Assembly: GCF_006265095.1 (NCBI RefSeq)
Contig: NZ_VCNK01000036.1
Span: 1 to 48,316 of the forward strand
Direction of reading: 5' to 3'
Length of the DNA stretch: 48,316 nt
DNA from: Phaeobacter sp. B1627
GTDB lineage: Bacteria; Pseudomonadota; Alphaproteobacteria; Rhodobacterales; Rhodobacteraceae
This document shows, one piece after another, positions 34,384-43,380 of the stretch. The translations under genes were made by a program, and so were the position numbers. Numbering within the stretch: the first letter of the stretch is position 1; every line of letters begins with the position of its first letter. The notes beneath the pieces are model-generated. The model was given only the letters and a program-made list of their open reading frames with translations. It searched no databases and had not been told where the DNA came from.

Positions 34384-35762
34384 TGGGAAAATATGAACAG
34401 GATATCGTCGCAACCGGACAAGGGAACTATCCGGATTACGACGCGCTGTGGCACTTGCAAACCTTGGGCGTTCTGGACGCTCGGCATGCGCCGCTGGACT
34501 GGTCGCCCAGGCCACCCGTGAAGCCCACGCGGGTGGCGGTGATCGATACCTCCGTTGCAGTGGAACACCCCAATCTGAAAAACACGATCAACACAGAGTT
34601 GACGATTGATTTCTTCTCAGCGCGCCTGGGGTCCTTTCCATATCGCGGCGCACTCGATGCGCTCGATCTGAATTGGGACACCAATATCGCCGATGGCCTG
34701 CCGCATACAGTCCGCATTTTGACAGAGTTCATTGACAGGCTGTCCAGCGGTTCTGCCGCCCGTCACAACAGGGTCCAACCCTGCGTGCGGCCGGATTTCT
34801 CCGGTCATGGCACCTGTATTGCCGGTCTTGTGGGCGCCCGCCCCTGCATAACAGAACAGCGCCTGTCGTCCGGCCGGACGGCCTCGCTTGCGCTGCCCTA
34901 TACCGGTGTCGACCCGACGTGTGAAATCGTCCAGATCTCCACCAATTTTGACCCGGAGCCCGAGGGCATGATTCTCGCCTTCCTCTACGCGGAATTGATT
35001 CAGGCCGACGTCGTCCTGTTGCCGCGCACCATCTCGGACCCCAGCCGCATGATCCCTGAACTGGGAGACGTGATGCTGGGCGATCAAAGCGTCAGGGATC
35101 TCGTCCGTCAGGTCGCGGCTTCGCCAATTCAGGATGAAATGTGGAGCGAACTGGCCCAGTTGATCGTCAATGTATCCCAAAACCGCCCCGTCGTCTGTGC
35201 TGCGGGCAACGCGAATGAAGAAGGCGCGATCTACCCGGCCAATCTTGCCACGGATCACAACGGCATCATTTCGGTCGGCGCGGTCAATGCCAAAGGCTTT
35301 CCCAGCAGCTACTCGGGGCGCCAGAACATCACTGTCTTCGCCCCGAGCAACGACGCCGAAGCCTTTGACGCCAGTCAGGTGCGGCTTGATGAACAGAATT
35401 CCGAATACGACCCCATCGGCGTGCCGGTCAGCAACGACAATGACAAGTTCTCTAGTTTTGATGTAATCAGTACCGATGTCCCTGGTCCTGCCGGCTACTC
35501 GGGCAGCACTTTTGTCGGTATGCCGCAAACTGGCGAGATGCGGGAATATGGCTCCTATTTCAGCCGGTTCGGGGGGACGTCCGCCGCGTCCGCACTGGTG
35601 GCAGGCTTCATGTCACTGGGGCGCTCCATGGGTGAGTACCCGACCAATTCGGGGAATGCAGCCAAATCCTGGCTCCTGTCGAAGAGCCATGAACAACAAG
35701 GGTGTGATATGCCCTTTGGCGTGCCTTGCTGGTCTGGCGCCCCCAGCTTTCCCGACACTTAA
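34383..35762 (+). CDS. Second subtilisin-like protease (divergent S8)
   Basis: 459 residues from the ATG at 34383 (TGATG overlap with the upstream stop, GGAG at 8-nt spacing). The triad is present: D55 (RVAVIDTSV), H142 (DFSGHGTCIAG), S400 (FGGTSAASALVAG), with oxyanion N276 (CAAGNANEE). It differs from the first subtilase: no prodomain, a ~85-residue insert between the Asp and His motifs, an extended segment before Ser, and a Cys-containing C-terminus (CDMPFGVPCW). There is no signal peptide. Tight coupling with the PAP2-like gene suggests the two products act together on the same target. Confidence 0.88.
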   Translation: MGKYEQDIVATGQGNYPDYDALWHLQTLGVLDARHAPLDWSPRPPVKPTRVAVIDTSVAVEHPNLKNTINTELTIDFFSARLGSFPYRGALDALDLNWDTNIADGLPHTVRILTEFIDRLSSGSAARHNRVQPCVRPDFSGHGTCIAGLVGARPCITEQRLSSGRTASLALPYTGVDPTCEIVQISTNFDPEPEGMILAFLYAELIQADVVLLPRTISDPSRMIPELGDVMLGDQSVRDLVRQVAASPIQDEMWSELAQLIVNVSQNRPVVCAAGNANEEGAIYPANLATDHNGIISVGAVNAKGFPSSYSGRQNITVFAPSNDAEAFDASQVRLDEQNSEYDPIGVPVSNDNDKFSSFDVISTDVPGPAGYSGSTFVGMPQTGEMREYGSYFSRFGGTSAASALVAGFMSLGRSMGEYPTNSGNAAKSWLLSKSHEQQGCDMPFGVPCWSGAPSFPDT

Positions 35763-35768
35763 ATCGAA

Positions 35769-35798
35769 GGCGCGTGAGGTTATCAAACCGCACGCGCC
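35769..35798 (+). terminator. Terminator hairpin after second subtilase
   Basis: 8-bp stem GGCGCGTG...CACGCGCC, extended inside by GGTT/AACC, located 6 bp after the stop and followed by GCGCCATTTTCG. It marks the end of the cluster. Confidence 0.6.
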
Positions 35799-36113
35799 GC
35801 GCCATTTTCGCTCCTCCCGCAAGCGTGTGACTTGGTATTCCTGCATTTGAAGGCAGCGCTTTGCGCGAGTGCTCTGCCTCCTGAAAACGTTCTCGTCTTT
35901 GGATAGAACTTTCCGCCAAATTTCCCTTGGCGGGGAGGTCTGAAGTGCTGAATCCCAAGATCCGCCCGCCTCTGATCGGCGGCCGCGCGAAGGGGCCCGG
36001 GGGGCACGTGCTGACTGGGCTGCGAATCTCGTAGCTGAGAATTGGGGCACACAGTATATTTGCTGACCATCGTTTATTTAATTCACCCCCTTCCCGAAGG
36101 ATTTTTGGGGTGC

Positions 36114-36140
36114 CCGGCTTTGATGATGTATCCGCCCCCC
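36114..36140. repeat. 27-bp imperfect repeat, left copy
   Basis: Reads CCGGCTTTGATGATGTATCC followed by GCCCCCC. The right copy at 48267-48293, same orientation, matches at 23 of 27 positions. The pair brackets the block with the two YtcJ-like genes. It may be a remnant of insertion-sequence ends or of a target/attachment site. Confidence 0.55.
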
Positions 36141-36216
36141 GACCTAAAAAAATTGTAATTTCGCAATGCGTGTGTGACCTTTTGAAAGGTTGGTCGGGCC
36201 ATTGGGAGGAAAAGGC

Positions 36217-38061
36217 GTGAAACATGAGGTTTATGGTTGCTCTTGCTGCAGCGGGGCATTCGGCAATCTGTTCAAGAACAATCGCACAGTCCGAAAAATT
36301 GCCGCATCCGATCCTGCCAGGGGGCTTCCGATGATCGCGGGCATTGCCAACAGACGCGACGTGCTCAAGGGGGCAGCGGCGGTTATCGGCGCGGCCAGCC
36401 TCATGTCGCGCGGCGCTGTCGCCCAGACTACAGGACAGACTACAGGACCGACGGTGTTTACGGGCGGTACGATTCTGACGGTCGACGAGGATTTCTCGGA
36501 GGCTGAAGCCATAGCCATCACCGGCAACACGATCGTCGCCGTGGGGACCGAGGCCGATGTGCGCGCCGCCGCCGGACAGGGCGCTGCGGTGGTCGATCTT
36601 GGCGGCCGGACGATGCTGCCAGGCTTTTGCGAGGCGCATACGCATCCGATCTCGGGCGCCATCGTCGATGCGACGATGGAATACATCGGGATGGCGCGTT
36701 TCCGGACCACTGACGAAGTGCTCGCCCGGATTGCCGAACGTGCCGCGGAAACGCCGGCGGGGGAGTGGATGGTCTTCCGGAATTTCGACCCGGCGGTGCA
36801 GGAGGGCGTTGACGAACTGACCTTTGCCGATTTCGACGCGATCACGACCGAACATCCGATCTTTGTTCTCAACGCGTCCGGGCACCTGGGCTATGCCAAC
36901 AGGATGGCCATGAACGCCGCTGGCATCGGCGAAGACGCCGAGGATCCGGAGGGGGCCGAATACGTGCGTGACGCCGATGGCAAATTGACCGGCGTCATCA
37001 AGAACCAGGTGGCTTTTGTCCCGGTTGTCATGGCCTATCCCGCGTTCTCGGAGGCCGACCCGATCGATGCCTTCATCGGCCTGCTCGACAAGTGGAGCGA
37101 ACAGGGCGTGACGACCTGCAGTGACCTTGGCCATGGTGCATTGACCCAGTCACCCGCCGATTTTCAAATCATGATGGCGGCGGCCTCGACCGGGCGCTTG
37201 AAGTCACGCATCCGGGCCTATCCCTTTTACAGCATGGGCGCAGAGACCTGGGATGCCGCCGGGATTTCCATGGGCGATGGCAATCCGATCGCGCGCATCG
37301 CGGGCTACAAGCTGGTCGCTGATGGGTCGAACCAGGGGTTCACCGGTCTGCAGCGAGAGCCCTATGTCGGAACCGACAGCCGGGGCCTTGCCTATATGGA
37401 CCTGGATTGGCTGACGGGAGAGGTCATCGACCGCGCAAGCAAGGGGTGGCACATTGCGATCCACGGCAATGGGGACGCCGGTATCGACAATATTCTCGAC
37501 GCGTTCGAGGCCGCCCGTGACGCCGGTATCGACCTGTCGGACGCGCGTCCCCGGATCGAGCACTGCTCCATCCTGCATGACGATCAAATCCAAAGGATGC
37601 GTGACCTCGGCGTTGGGGCCAGTTTCCTGATCGGCCACGTCTACTATTGGGGCCAGTTCATGCGCGATGAGGTCTTTGGCGAGGACAAGGCGCAACTGCT
37701 TGACCGTGCCAAAAGCGCGGAGGATGCCGGCATAGGCTTCACGCTTCATTCGGATTTCATGGTGACCGATCCGGTGCCGCTTCACATGATCGAGATGGCC
37801 GTCACCCGGCGTCTGTGGAAAGAGCCGGACTATGTGCTTGCCCCGCAGGAGCGGATTTCGGTCGAAACCGCCATCCGGGCCATGACCATCAATGCGGCCT
37901 ATCAGATGAACTCTGAAACCGAGGTCGGCAGCCTGGAAGTCGGAAAACTGGCCGATTTTGTCATCCTCGACACAGACCCGCGCAGCGTTGATCCGGACAG
38001 GATCAAGGACATCAGGGTGCTTGAGACCTGGATGGACGGACAGCAGGTGTATTCCGCCTGA
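36217..38061 (+). CDS. Exported YtcJ-like amidohydrolase with CxCC N-terminus (copy 1)
   Basis: 614 residues from the GTG at 36217, which follows GGAGGAAAAGGC. N-terminus: a YGCSCCSG motif (~5-12), then a Tat-like signal (NRRDVLKGAAAVIGAAS, ~45-61). The amidohydrolase_3 domain follows: EAHTHP metal pair, KLVADGSNQGF (metal-bridging Lys position), IHGNGDAGI, IEHCSI and HSDFMV. YtcJ-type enzymes hydrolyse amides or formamides; the substrate is unknown. A close paralogue is encoded at 46243-48090 in the opposite direction. The conserved cysteine segment ahead of the Tat motif is unusual and shared by both. Confidence 0.85.
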   Translation: MKHEVYGCSCCSGAFGNLFKNNRTVRKIAASDPARGLPMIAGIANRRDVLKGAAAVIGAASLMSRGAVAQTTGQTTGPTVFTGGTILTVDEDFSEAEAIAITGNTIVAVGTEADVRAAAGQGAAVVDLGGRTMLPGFCEAHTHPISGAIVDATMEYIGMARFRTTDEVLARIAERAAETPAGEWMVFRNFDPAVQEGVDELTFADFDAITTEHPIFVLNASGHLGYANRMAMNAAGIGEDAEDPEGAEYVRDADGKLTGVIKNQVAFVPVVMAYPAFSEADPIDAFIGLLDKWSEQGVTTCSDLGHGALTQSPADFQIMMAAASTGRLKSRIRAYPFYSMGAETWDAAGISMGDGNPIARIAGYKLVADGSNQGFTGLQREPYVGTDSRGLAYMDLDWLTGEVIDRASKGWHIAIHGNGDAGIDNILDAFEAARDAGIDLSDARPRIEHCSILHDDQIQRMRDLGVGASFLIGHVYYWGQFMRDEVFGEDKAQLLDRAKSAEDAGIGFTLHSDFMVTDPVPLHMIEMAVTRRLWKEPDYVLAPQERISVETAIRAMTINAAYQMNSETEVGSLEVGKLADFVILDTDPRSVDPDRIKDIRVLETWMDGQQVYSA

Positions 38062-38154
38062 TCAGTAATCCCAACCAATGTGCGCTGAGGCTTCTTTCTT
38101 AACGCCATAAACATGACGGACAAAAAAGAAGGGTAGTGGCCACAGTTGCTTACA

Positions 38155-39042
38155 CTGACTTTCCCCGCGATTAGGGCCGGGTTGATCTGGAATTCTCCGG
38201 TTGGGTTTGAGTGTTGAGCGGCAGCGTGGAGACCGCAAGAGTCTCAAGCGCTGGCGCGGTGGTTCTCGTCAGAAACTCCGTAGGTGACAGATATCCAAGC
38301 GCCGAATGAGGGCGCTTGGTGTTGTAGTGGTTTCGCCATTGACCGATTTCCTCGCGCGCATGGCGCAGGGATCGGAACCAATGCTGCTTCAGGCACTCGT
38401 CGCGGAATTTGCCGTTGAAACTCTACACAAAGGCGTTCTGCACCGGCCTGCCTGGCTCGATAAACCGCAGGCGCACGCCGATCCGCTTGGATCAATCGAA
38501 CAGCGCTGTGCTGGTGCCTTCGGGTCCGTTGTCGAGGATGATCTCCGCCGGAAGGCCAACGCGCAGCGCCAAGTCATCAAGGAACCGTGCCACGCGTGCA
38601 CCGGGGATCGACACATCAACAATCTGGCCCGGGCAGTACCGACCGCGCAAGCCCCACGATCCGGCAGGCGCGCCGCTCGCTGAACCCACGCTCGGCCATC
38701 AGAAAGCCCACAGCTCGTCGCTTCAGCTTGGCGTTCTCCACTTCCAAGGCCCTCAGACGCCTGACGTCGCCAGCCTCAAAGCCACCGTACTTTTTGCGCC
38801 AACTGTAGAAGGTCGCTGAGCTGATGCCGTGGCGCCGGCAGATGTCATCCGTCTTCGCGCCTGCCTCGCTCTCCTTCGCCACACTGATGATCTCGTTTAC
38901 ATGGGCTTACGCGGCCTCGCTGGGGCCACGGTCCCATTCCAACTCTGTGAAACGCTTCCGCGTCATGAGTCTTCCTCCTTCGTGCATTCAAAGGTGGAAA
39001 ATGCCAGTTCGCAATGGCCCGGATACCGGGTGGGAAGGTCAG
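38155..39042 (-). mobile_element. Decayed IS3-family insertion sequence
   Basis: The ends can be placed by imperfect inverted repeats, CTGACTTTCCC on the left (from 38155) and GGGAAGGTCAG on the right (to 39042), with further similarity inside. At ~890 bp it is shorter than a normal IS3 element (about 1.2-1.3 kb). Inside lie broken orfA and orfB pieces. No exact target duplication was found. Confidence 0.65.
38171..38966 (-). pseudogene. IS3-family transposase remnant (orfA/orfB, fused and interrupted)
   Basis: Starts MTRKRFTELEWDRG, typical of orfA, then meets an in-frame TAA after about 19 codons. The helix-turn-helix part follows (SEAGAKTDDICRRHGISSAT, FYSWRKKYGG, RRLRALEVENAKLKR) and passes directly into an orfB start (AVGFLMAERGFSERRACRIV), so the orfA end and orfB beginning are deleted. 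Later pieces in shifted frames keep DDE landmarks (DNGPEG; NAFV-stop-SFNGKFRDECL; HYNTKRPHSALGYLSP). It cannot make an active transposase. Confidence 0.8.
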
Positions 39043-39420
39043 CACCACGAAACCCTTTCTGCTTTTCAGCGGGGAAAGCGCTGCTTCAGTGATTTGCGAC
39101 CAAAAGCAATTGCAATGCTGCAGATTGTTTGTTGATCAATGCGATGTCTCCCTTGCGTTGACGAACACGGCTGCTCCCTGCATCATCATGGATTGCCTTT
39201 TCTTCGCCGGTGGGTCTTTTCTGCTGCGCTCGCAAAGCGCGCACGCATGGCATTCCAAGGAGCAGGTAGAGCGGGAAAGAAACTGGCGCTGTGGGATTGA
39301 GAAATGGGCAAGGCCTGCTGGTCACATGGCGGCAATTTTGCATTTGAACTTGGTAGACATCCATCAAGCACGGCGACTTCGGTGATTGCTGCACGGCTAG
39401 GCGCCTGCGGTACCGGGCGC
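39043..39420. other. Gene-free stretch right of the IS remnant
   Basis: 378 bp. Two opposing 123-codon open frames cover it, but neither has a ribosome site or a recognisable motif. It may be further decayed mobile DNA. Confidence 0.4.
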
Positions 39421-41088
39421 TCATTCCGAGCAGCCGTTCTGAAATCCGTTGTCGCAATGTGCCTTCAGCAGATCAGAGGCGTCGCTCGTCCAACCCAGGG
39501 GGTCGGTGACCTGCGCCCATGGGACGATGTAACTCTGTGCGTAGTAGGCATGCCCGTAGCCGGGCGGCGATCCAAAGGACAACGCCAGGTCCAAAGCCAG
39601 TTGGAACTGCGTCACGATGGGCATGAAGAACAAATGCTCCGACATGTCATCGGCGGCCGGGTCGCGCATCCATTCGGGCGGGCGCCAAAGTGACCTGGGG
39701 TCGTAGAATACGATCGGATCGCTGGAATACTGCAAGATGACGATGCGCATGGGACCCCAGTCGGCAGGCGCCGCAGAAGCATCGCTGGTGCGCGAGGCAT
39801 AGCGCACCAGCGAGCCGTCTCCGATCTGCGGCAGAACCCAGGGGCTGCCGGGATTGCGCTGGTTCTGGACGTAATTCCAGAAACTCGACGGAAACGGCGG
39901 ACCAACCCAGAAGGCGCCATCGATCGGATCGTCCAGCAGGCGAAAGATATTGGTCGCGTACATCGACGACCAGGCCCCGAGGCTGAGCCCGTGCACGTAA
40001 AGGCGCGGCCGCGCGTCCTCTGGCAGCGTTTTCCAGTATCCGTGCACGACGTCCTGAAGTGCGATGGCCTGCTCGAGGCCGGTATTGGTTTCGAGAAGCA
40101 GCGCCAGCGGCGACTGCAGATAGGAATACTGCACGGCGACGGTCGCGATGTCGCCGTTGTGCATGTACTCGACCGGATCATGCGATCCCGGGTCCATCCA
40201 GCCCGTTCCGGTTGGACTTGCAATGATCAGCACCGCGCGGTCGAAGGCGCCGAGGCGGCGAAGCTCGGCCAGCGCCAGTTCTGCACGGTCCCGGGGCGAT
40301 TCTGCGTTGGCCCGGCCGACATACACGCGAATCGGGTCCAGCGCGGGCCGTCCCGAGAAGGCCGCGATGTCTTTGGCATCAGGTCCCGAGGTGATGAACT
40401 CCCGGCCCGGCTTTCCGATTGCCGTCCAGTCGACAAGAGACGCCGCGCTTCCGGTCATGCGCGGCTCTGTCGGCGGTGGCGGGGCGTCGTCGAACAGCGC
40501 CTGCGCGGCCTCGTAGCTTTCGTCCAGGGCGGTGACGACCCGGTCGAGAATGCCGTCGCGGGTGACCAGAAAGAGGATCAGCACCACCGCGATCACGCCC
40601 AGGACATTGGCCCTCCGAGGCGGCATCACCCGATAGAACTGGCCCCGGATCAGCCGGAACAGCGAGGCGACAAGCCGCCCAAGGCCAAAGGCCACCGCGA
40701 ATGTCGCAATCGCAATGGTCACGATACGGACGATTTGCAAAGCGTCAGCCGGCGCCATCTGCATCTTCAGGCGAAGATCGTTCTGCCAGGTCAGACTGTA
40801 GGCCAGCACCCAGAGGAAAAGCGCGATGATCACAGCCGAGAAGACCCAGGTCAGTATCCGCGCCAGCGCGCGCGGCAAACGCGGCAGGTCGGCGGCGCGC
40901 GCGACGAGGCCGACGATTTTTCCCGACAGATACCCAAGAGCCGTGACCAGCCCGCCGAGCACACCCTGCACTTCGGGCCCGCGCGGAATGAGCGAGGGCG
41001 TCAAGGAAGCCGCGAAAAAGACAAGACCGAGCAGAAGACACGGCACGGAGATTGGCCCGAGGAGTCGCGAAAAGAAACGTTTTGTCAT
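39421..41088 (-). CDS. Membrane-anchored alpha/beta hydrolase family protein
   Basis: 555 residues from the ATG at 41088; a TTG start 18 codons earlier is possible. The N-terminal ~190 residues have several membrane helices (LLGPISVPCLLLGLVFFAASL, ILTWVFSAVIIALFLWVLAYS, VLGVIAVVLILFLV). The C-terminal domain carries a hydrolase nucleophile motif VHGLSLGAWSS (~355) and conserved blocks AVLIIASPTGTGWMDPGS and DPIVFYDPRSLWRPPEWM. This matches the Abhydrolase_9 two-domain family of unknown substrate. The active site would face the cytoplasm or periplasm depending on topology. Confidence 0.8.
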   Translation of the reverse strand: MTKRFFSRLLGPISVPCLLLGLVFFAASLTPSLIPRGPEVQGVLGGLVTALGYLSGKIVGLVARAADLPRLPRALARILTWVFSAVIIALFLWVLAYSLTWQNDLRLKMQMAPADALQIVRIVTIAIATFAVAFGLGRLVASLFRLIRGQFYRVMPPRRANVLGVIAVVLILFLVTRDGILDRVVTALDESYEAAQALFDDAPPPPTEPRMTGSAASLVDWTAIGKPGREFITSGPDAKDIAAFSGRPALDPIRVYVGRANAESPRDRAELALAELRRLGAFDRAVLIIASPTGTGWMDPGSHDPVEYMHNGDIATVAVQYSYLQSPLALLLETNTGLEQAIALQDVVHGYWKTLPEDARPRLYVHGLSLGAWSSMYATNIFRLLDDPIDGAFWVGPPFPSSFWNYVQNQRNPGSPWVLPQIGDGSLVRYASRTSDASAAPADWGPMRIVILQYSSDPIVFYDPRSLWRPPEWMRDPAADDMSEHLFFMPIVTQFQLALDLALSFGSPPGYGHAYYAQSYIVPWAQVTDPLGWTSDASDLLKAHCDNGFQNGCSE

Positions 41089-41420
41089 CCGGAGGTTGCC
41101 CTTGTGGCCGACACGCAGCGGTACGATCGGTCCGGGCGACAAGCCCGGAGCGCGTTCGGTTCAATCGAAGTCCTCCAGCGGGCTGAACGCGCTGTTCCGC
41201 GCAAACATCGCTCCGGCCCGCCGAAGGAATACATGACTGTTATCAAGCCAGAGACGCCCTAGCCAGTCCTGGCTGCTTGCGACACACGGGACCTGTCCAG
41301 CCCGTCTGTCCCTACAGCGGCAAATCGCGGTTTCCCCCGAGCGTTGCCAACACGCGTTCCAGTGCTGGCGATTGTCGCAGTGCCACCTGGCCTGCCGTTG
41401 GCAACGCGATCCGACATGGT
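41089..41420. other. Gene-free stretch between hydrolase and amidase fragment
   Basis: 332 bp without a convincing gene. It lies upstream of the membrane hydrolase and downstream of a broken amidase end, so it may be residue from rearrangement plus the hydrolase promoter. Confidence 0.4.
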
Positions 41421-41690
41421 TCAGACCGGTATGTATGTGCAGGAATAGGGTGCCCAGCGGTGCTTCCGTGGGCGTGCCTGCTGCAGTTCGAAGGCCAACT
41501 CGTAGAGCATCCTGTCGTTGCCCGTCGCAGCCTGGAACATCGAACCGACGGGCAGCCCGCTCTCAGGATCCCAGTTCAGCGGCACCGACATGGCCGCGTG
41601 GCCGGAGACGTTGACAGATGCGGTGAAGGAAAGACCCTCGTGAAGAAAGTCGATCACGGAGTCGTTGACGATCGTTTCCGCTGACCCAGG
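41421..41690 (-). pseudogene. Amidase C-terminal fragment
   Basis: About 90 codons match only the end of amidase-signature enzymes: LSFTASVNVSGHAAMSVPLN, then DPESGLPVGSMFQAATGNDR and LYELAFELQQARPRKHRWAP before a normal stop. The catalytic Ser-Ser-Lys part is absent. Upstream the frame loses similarity and runs into an oppositely oriented outer-membrane fragment. This is a truncated remnant. Confidence 0.7.
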
Positions 41691-41745
41691 GCAGCGATCG
41701 CGTGACATTCGATCTGGGCACCGATGCCGCGTCACGACCGTGTTC

Positions 41746-42012
41746 TTCAACCTCACCAGGCGCTACGATTTCGGAAAATTGCCCCCCTATGCCGGTGCCG
41801 GTATCGGACTTGGCTTTGCACGGCTGACACCCAGATCCCCCCTCCTCGACGGCGAGATCGACACGTTGCACGCAGGCACCCAGGCCCTGATCGGAATCGA
41901 CTACGACTTGAAGGACAACACCGATTTGGGAGCATTGCTGCGGGTCAAATACGTTGACAGGCGCCCGCTCGACGTCGGCTTGCGGTATTCGGACAGGGGG
42001 GCCACGCTCTAG
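41746..42012 (+). pseudogene. Outer-membrane beta-barrel protein C-terminal fragment
   Basis: About 88 codons look like the last strands of a small porin/OmpA-like barrel: RRYDFGKLPPYAGAGIGLGF, DTLHAGTQALIGIDYDLKDN and LLRVKYVD. The preceding ~50 bp read as barrel-like in another frame (SDRVTFDLGTD), indicating a frameshift, and there is no start or signal peptide. It is a remnant abutting the amidase fragment. Confidence 0.55.
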
Positions 42013-42125
42013 CTTGGAAACAGGATCTAATCTCAGGGCACGGGAATCTCGACCTTCCTGAACTGGACGCGCCAAACCCCGAATGTAGACTTTCCTTGCC
42101 GGATCCAACCGTCTAACAGGTTCGA

Positions 42126-43346
42126 ATGACGGACCCACAAATCATACCGATTTCCGCGTTCACGGCGCTGACGCTTGGGATCGTGACCTATTTCGTCGGC
42201 GCAAAGCTCACGCGCAAGATCCCGCTGCTGGCGACATACAGCATTCCTGAATCCGTGAGCGGCGGCTTATTTGCCGCCATCGGGGCGCTTGGGATCTACC
42301 TGATCACGGGCCGGGAGATCGCCTATGACCTGGCGGGCCGTGATGCGCTCCTGGTCTATTTCTTCACGGCGGTAGGATTGAACGCGCGCATCGGCGACCT
42401 GCTTCGCGGGGGGCGTCCGCTGGCAATCCTGCTTGCCCTGACGGTTCTGTTCATGGTCTGCCAATCCGCTGTCGGCGTCATCGGTGCCACCCTGTTTGAC
42501 TACCCGCCCCCCGCTGGCATCATGCTTGGCACCGCCTCGCTTGTCGGCGGTCACGGAACGGCAATCGCATGGGGGCCATCGATCCTCACGCAGTTCAACG
42601 TCCCCGGCGCGGCGGAAATTGGCGTTGCCACCGCCACCTTGGGTCTGGTTCTGGCAAGCCTCATCGGCGGGCCCATCGCCAAGACGCTGATCGAGCGCAA
42701 CGCGCTCAGATCCCCGCCGGAATTGCCGATCGACACCGCAGCCGAGCCCGACGCCTCGGAGCCTGACCGCGTGACGCATGTGTCCCTGATGCATGTGATC
42801 CTCTGGCTCCACGTTGCGATCTTTTGCGGCCTTGCCGTGTTCGAGGCGCTCGAAACGATGCATGTCAGGGTGCCAGTGTTCCTGCCGTGCCTGCTGTGCG
42901 GGATCGCCCTGTCGAACCTCGCACCCCGCATTGTCCGCCGCGCGACGTCGCCCGCTGGATCGACAACGCTGGCCGTCGTCTCAGAGTTCAGCCTCTCCGT
43001 CTTTCTGTCCATGTCGCTGATGAGCATGGAGCTCTGGGCGCTCTCCACCAGTTTCGCGCTCCTCTTTGTGACGATTTTCCTGCAACTGGTGCTGGCAGTC
43101 GCGTTCACGGTCTTTGTTGTGTTCCGCAGTCTCGGCCGGGACTATTTCGCCGCCGTCCTGTCAGCGGGCTTTGCAGGCTTCGCGCTGGGTGCGACGCCGA
43201 CGGCCATCGCCAACATGACCGCCGTCACCCAACGATACGGACCGTCGCCGCTTGCCTTCATCGTCCTGCCACTGGTCTCGGCATTCTTTGCCGATATTGC
43301 CAATGCGATCATAATACAGTGGACAATCTTCCTCGCCGCTGGCTGA
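42126..43346 (+). CDS. gltS: Sodium/glutamate symporter family protein (GltS)
   Basis: 406 residues with about ten to eleven membrane helices in two inverted halves. GltS landmarks include LLATYSIPESVSGGLFAAI near the N-terminus, FFTAVGLNARIGDLLRGG, the GTASLVGGHGTAIAWGP loop in the first half, and the matching GFALGATPTAIANMTAVTQRYGP loop in the second. The family imports glutamate with sodium. The linker between halves (EAEP-like acidic stretch, ~195-215) is variable. It stands alone, convergent with the AI-2E-type transporter. Specificity for glutamate is assumed from the family. Confidence 0.9.
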   Translation: MTDPQIIPISAFTALTLGIVTYFVGAKLTRKIPLLATYSIPESVSGGLFAAIGALGIYLITGREIAYDLAGRDALLVYFFTAVGLNARIGDLLRGGRPLAILLALTVLFMVCQSAVGVIGATLFDYPPPAGIMLGTASLVGGHGTAIAWGPSILTQFNVPGAAEIGVATATLGLVLASLIGGPIAKTLIERNALRSPPELPIDTAAEPDASEPDRVTHVSLMHVILWLHVAIFCGLAVFEALETMHVRVPVFLPCLLCGIALSNLAPRIVRRATSPAGSTTLAVVSEFSLSVFLSMSLMSMELWALSTSFALLFVTIFLQLVLAVAFTVFVVFRSLGRDYFAAVLSAGFAGFALGATPTAIANMTAVTQRYGPSPLAFIVLPLVSAFFADIANAIIIQWTIFLAAG

Positions 43347-43380
43347 CCCCCGGTCGTGCCGCCCGCCCGTGCGCCCGTTT

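Larger units (their letters stand above)
35763..36216. other. Gene-free stretch at the border of the peptide cluster
   Basis: 454 bp with the terminator above at its left end and one copy of a long imperfect repeat (36114-36140). A 14-nt near-palindrome ACCTTTTGAAAGGT (36177-36190) precedes the next gene and could be an operator. Minus-strand open frames here are shadows without ribosome sites or family resemblance. Confidence 0.5.

Noticed and set aside
35608-37134. 508-codon minus-strand frame across the end of the second subtilase and copy 1 of the amidohydrolase
   Set aside because: Spans two real genes and an intergenic terminator; composition is that of a shadow frame.
39043-39420. Opposing 123-codon frames right of the IS remnant
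   Set aside because: Neither shows a recognisable domain or translation signal.
39991-41262. 423-codon plus-strand frame opposite the membrane hydrolase
   Set aside because: His/Arg/Asp-rich shadow translation without motifs.
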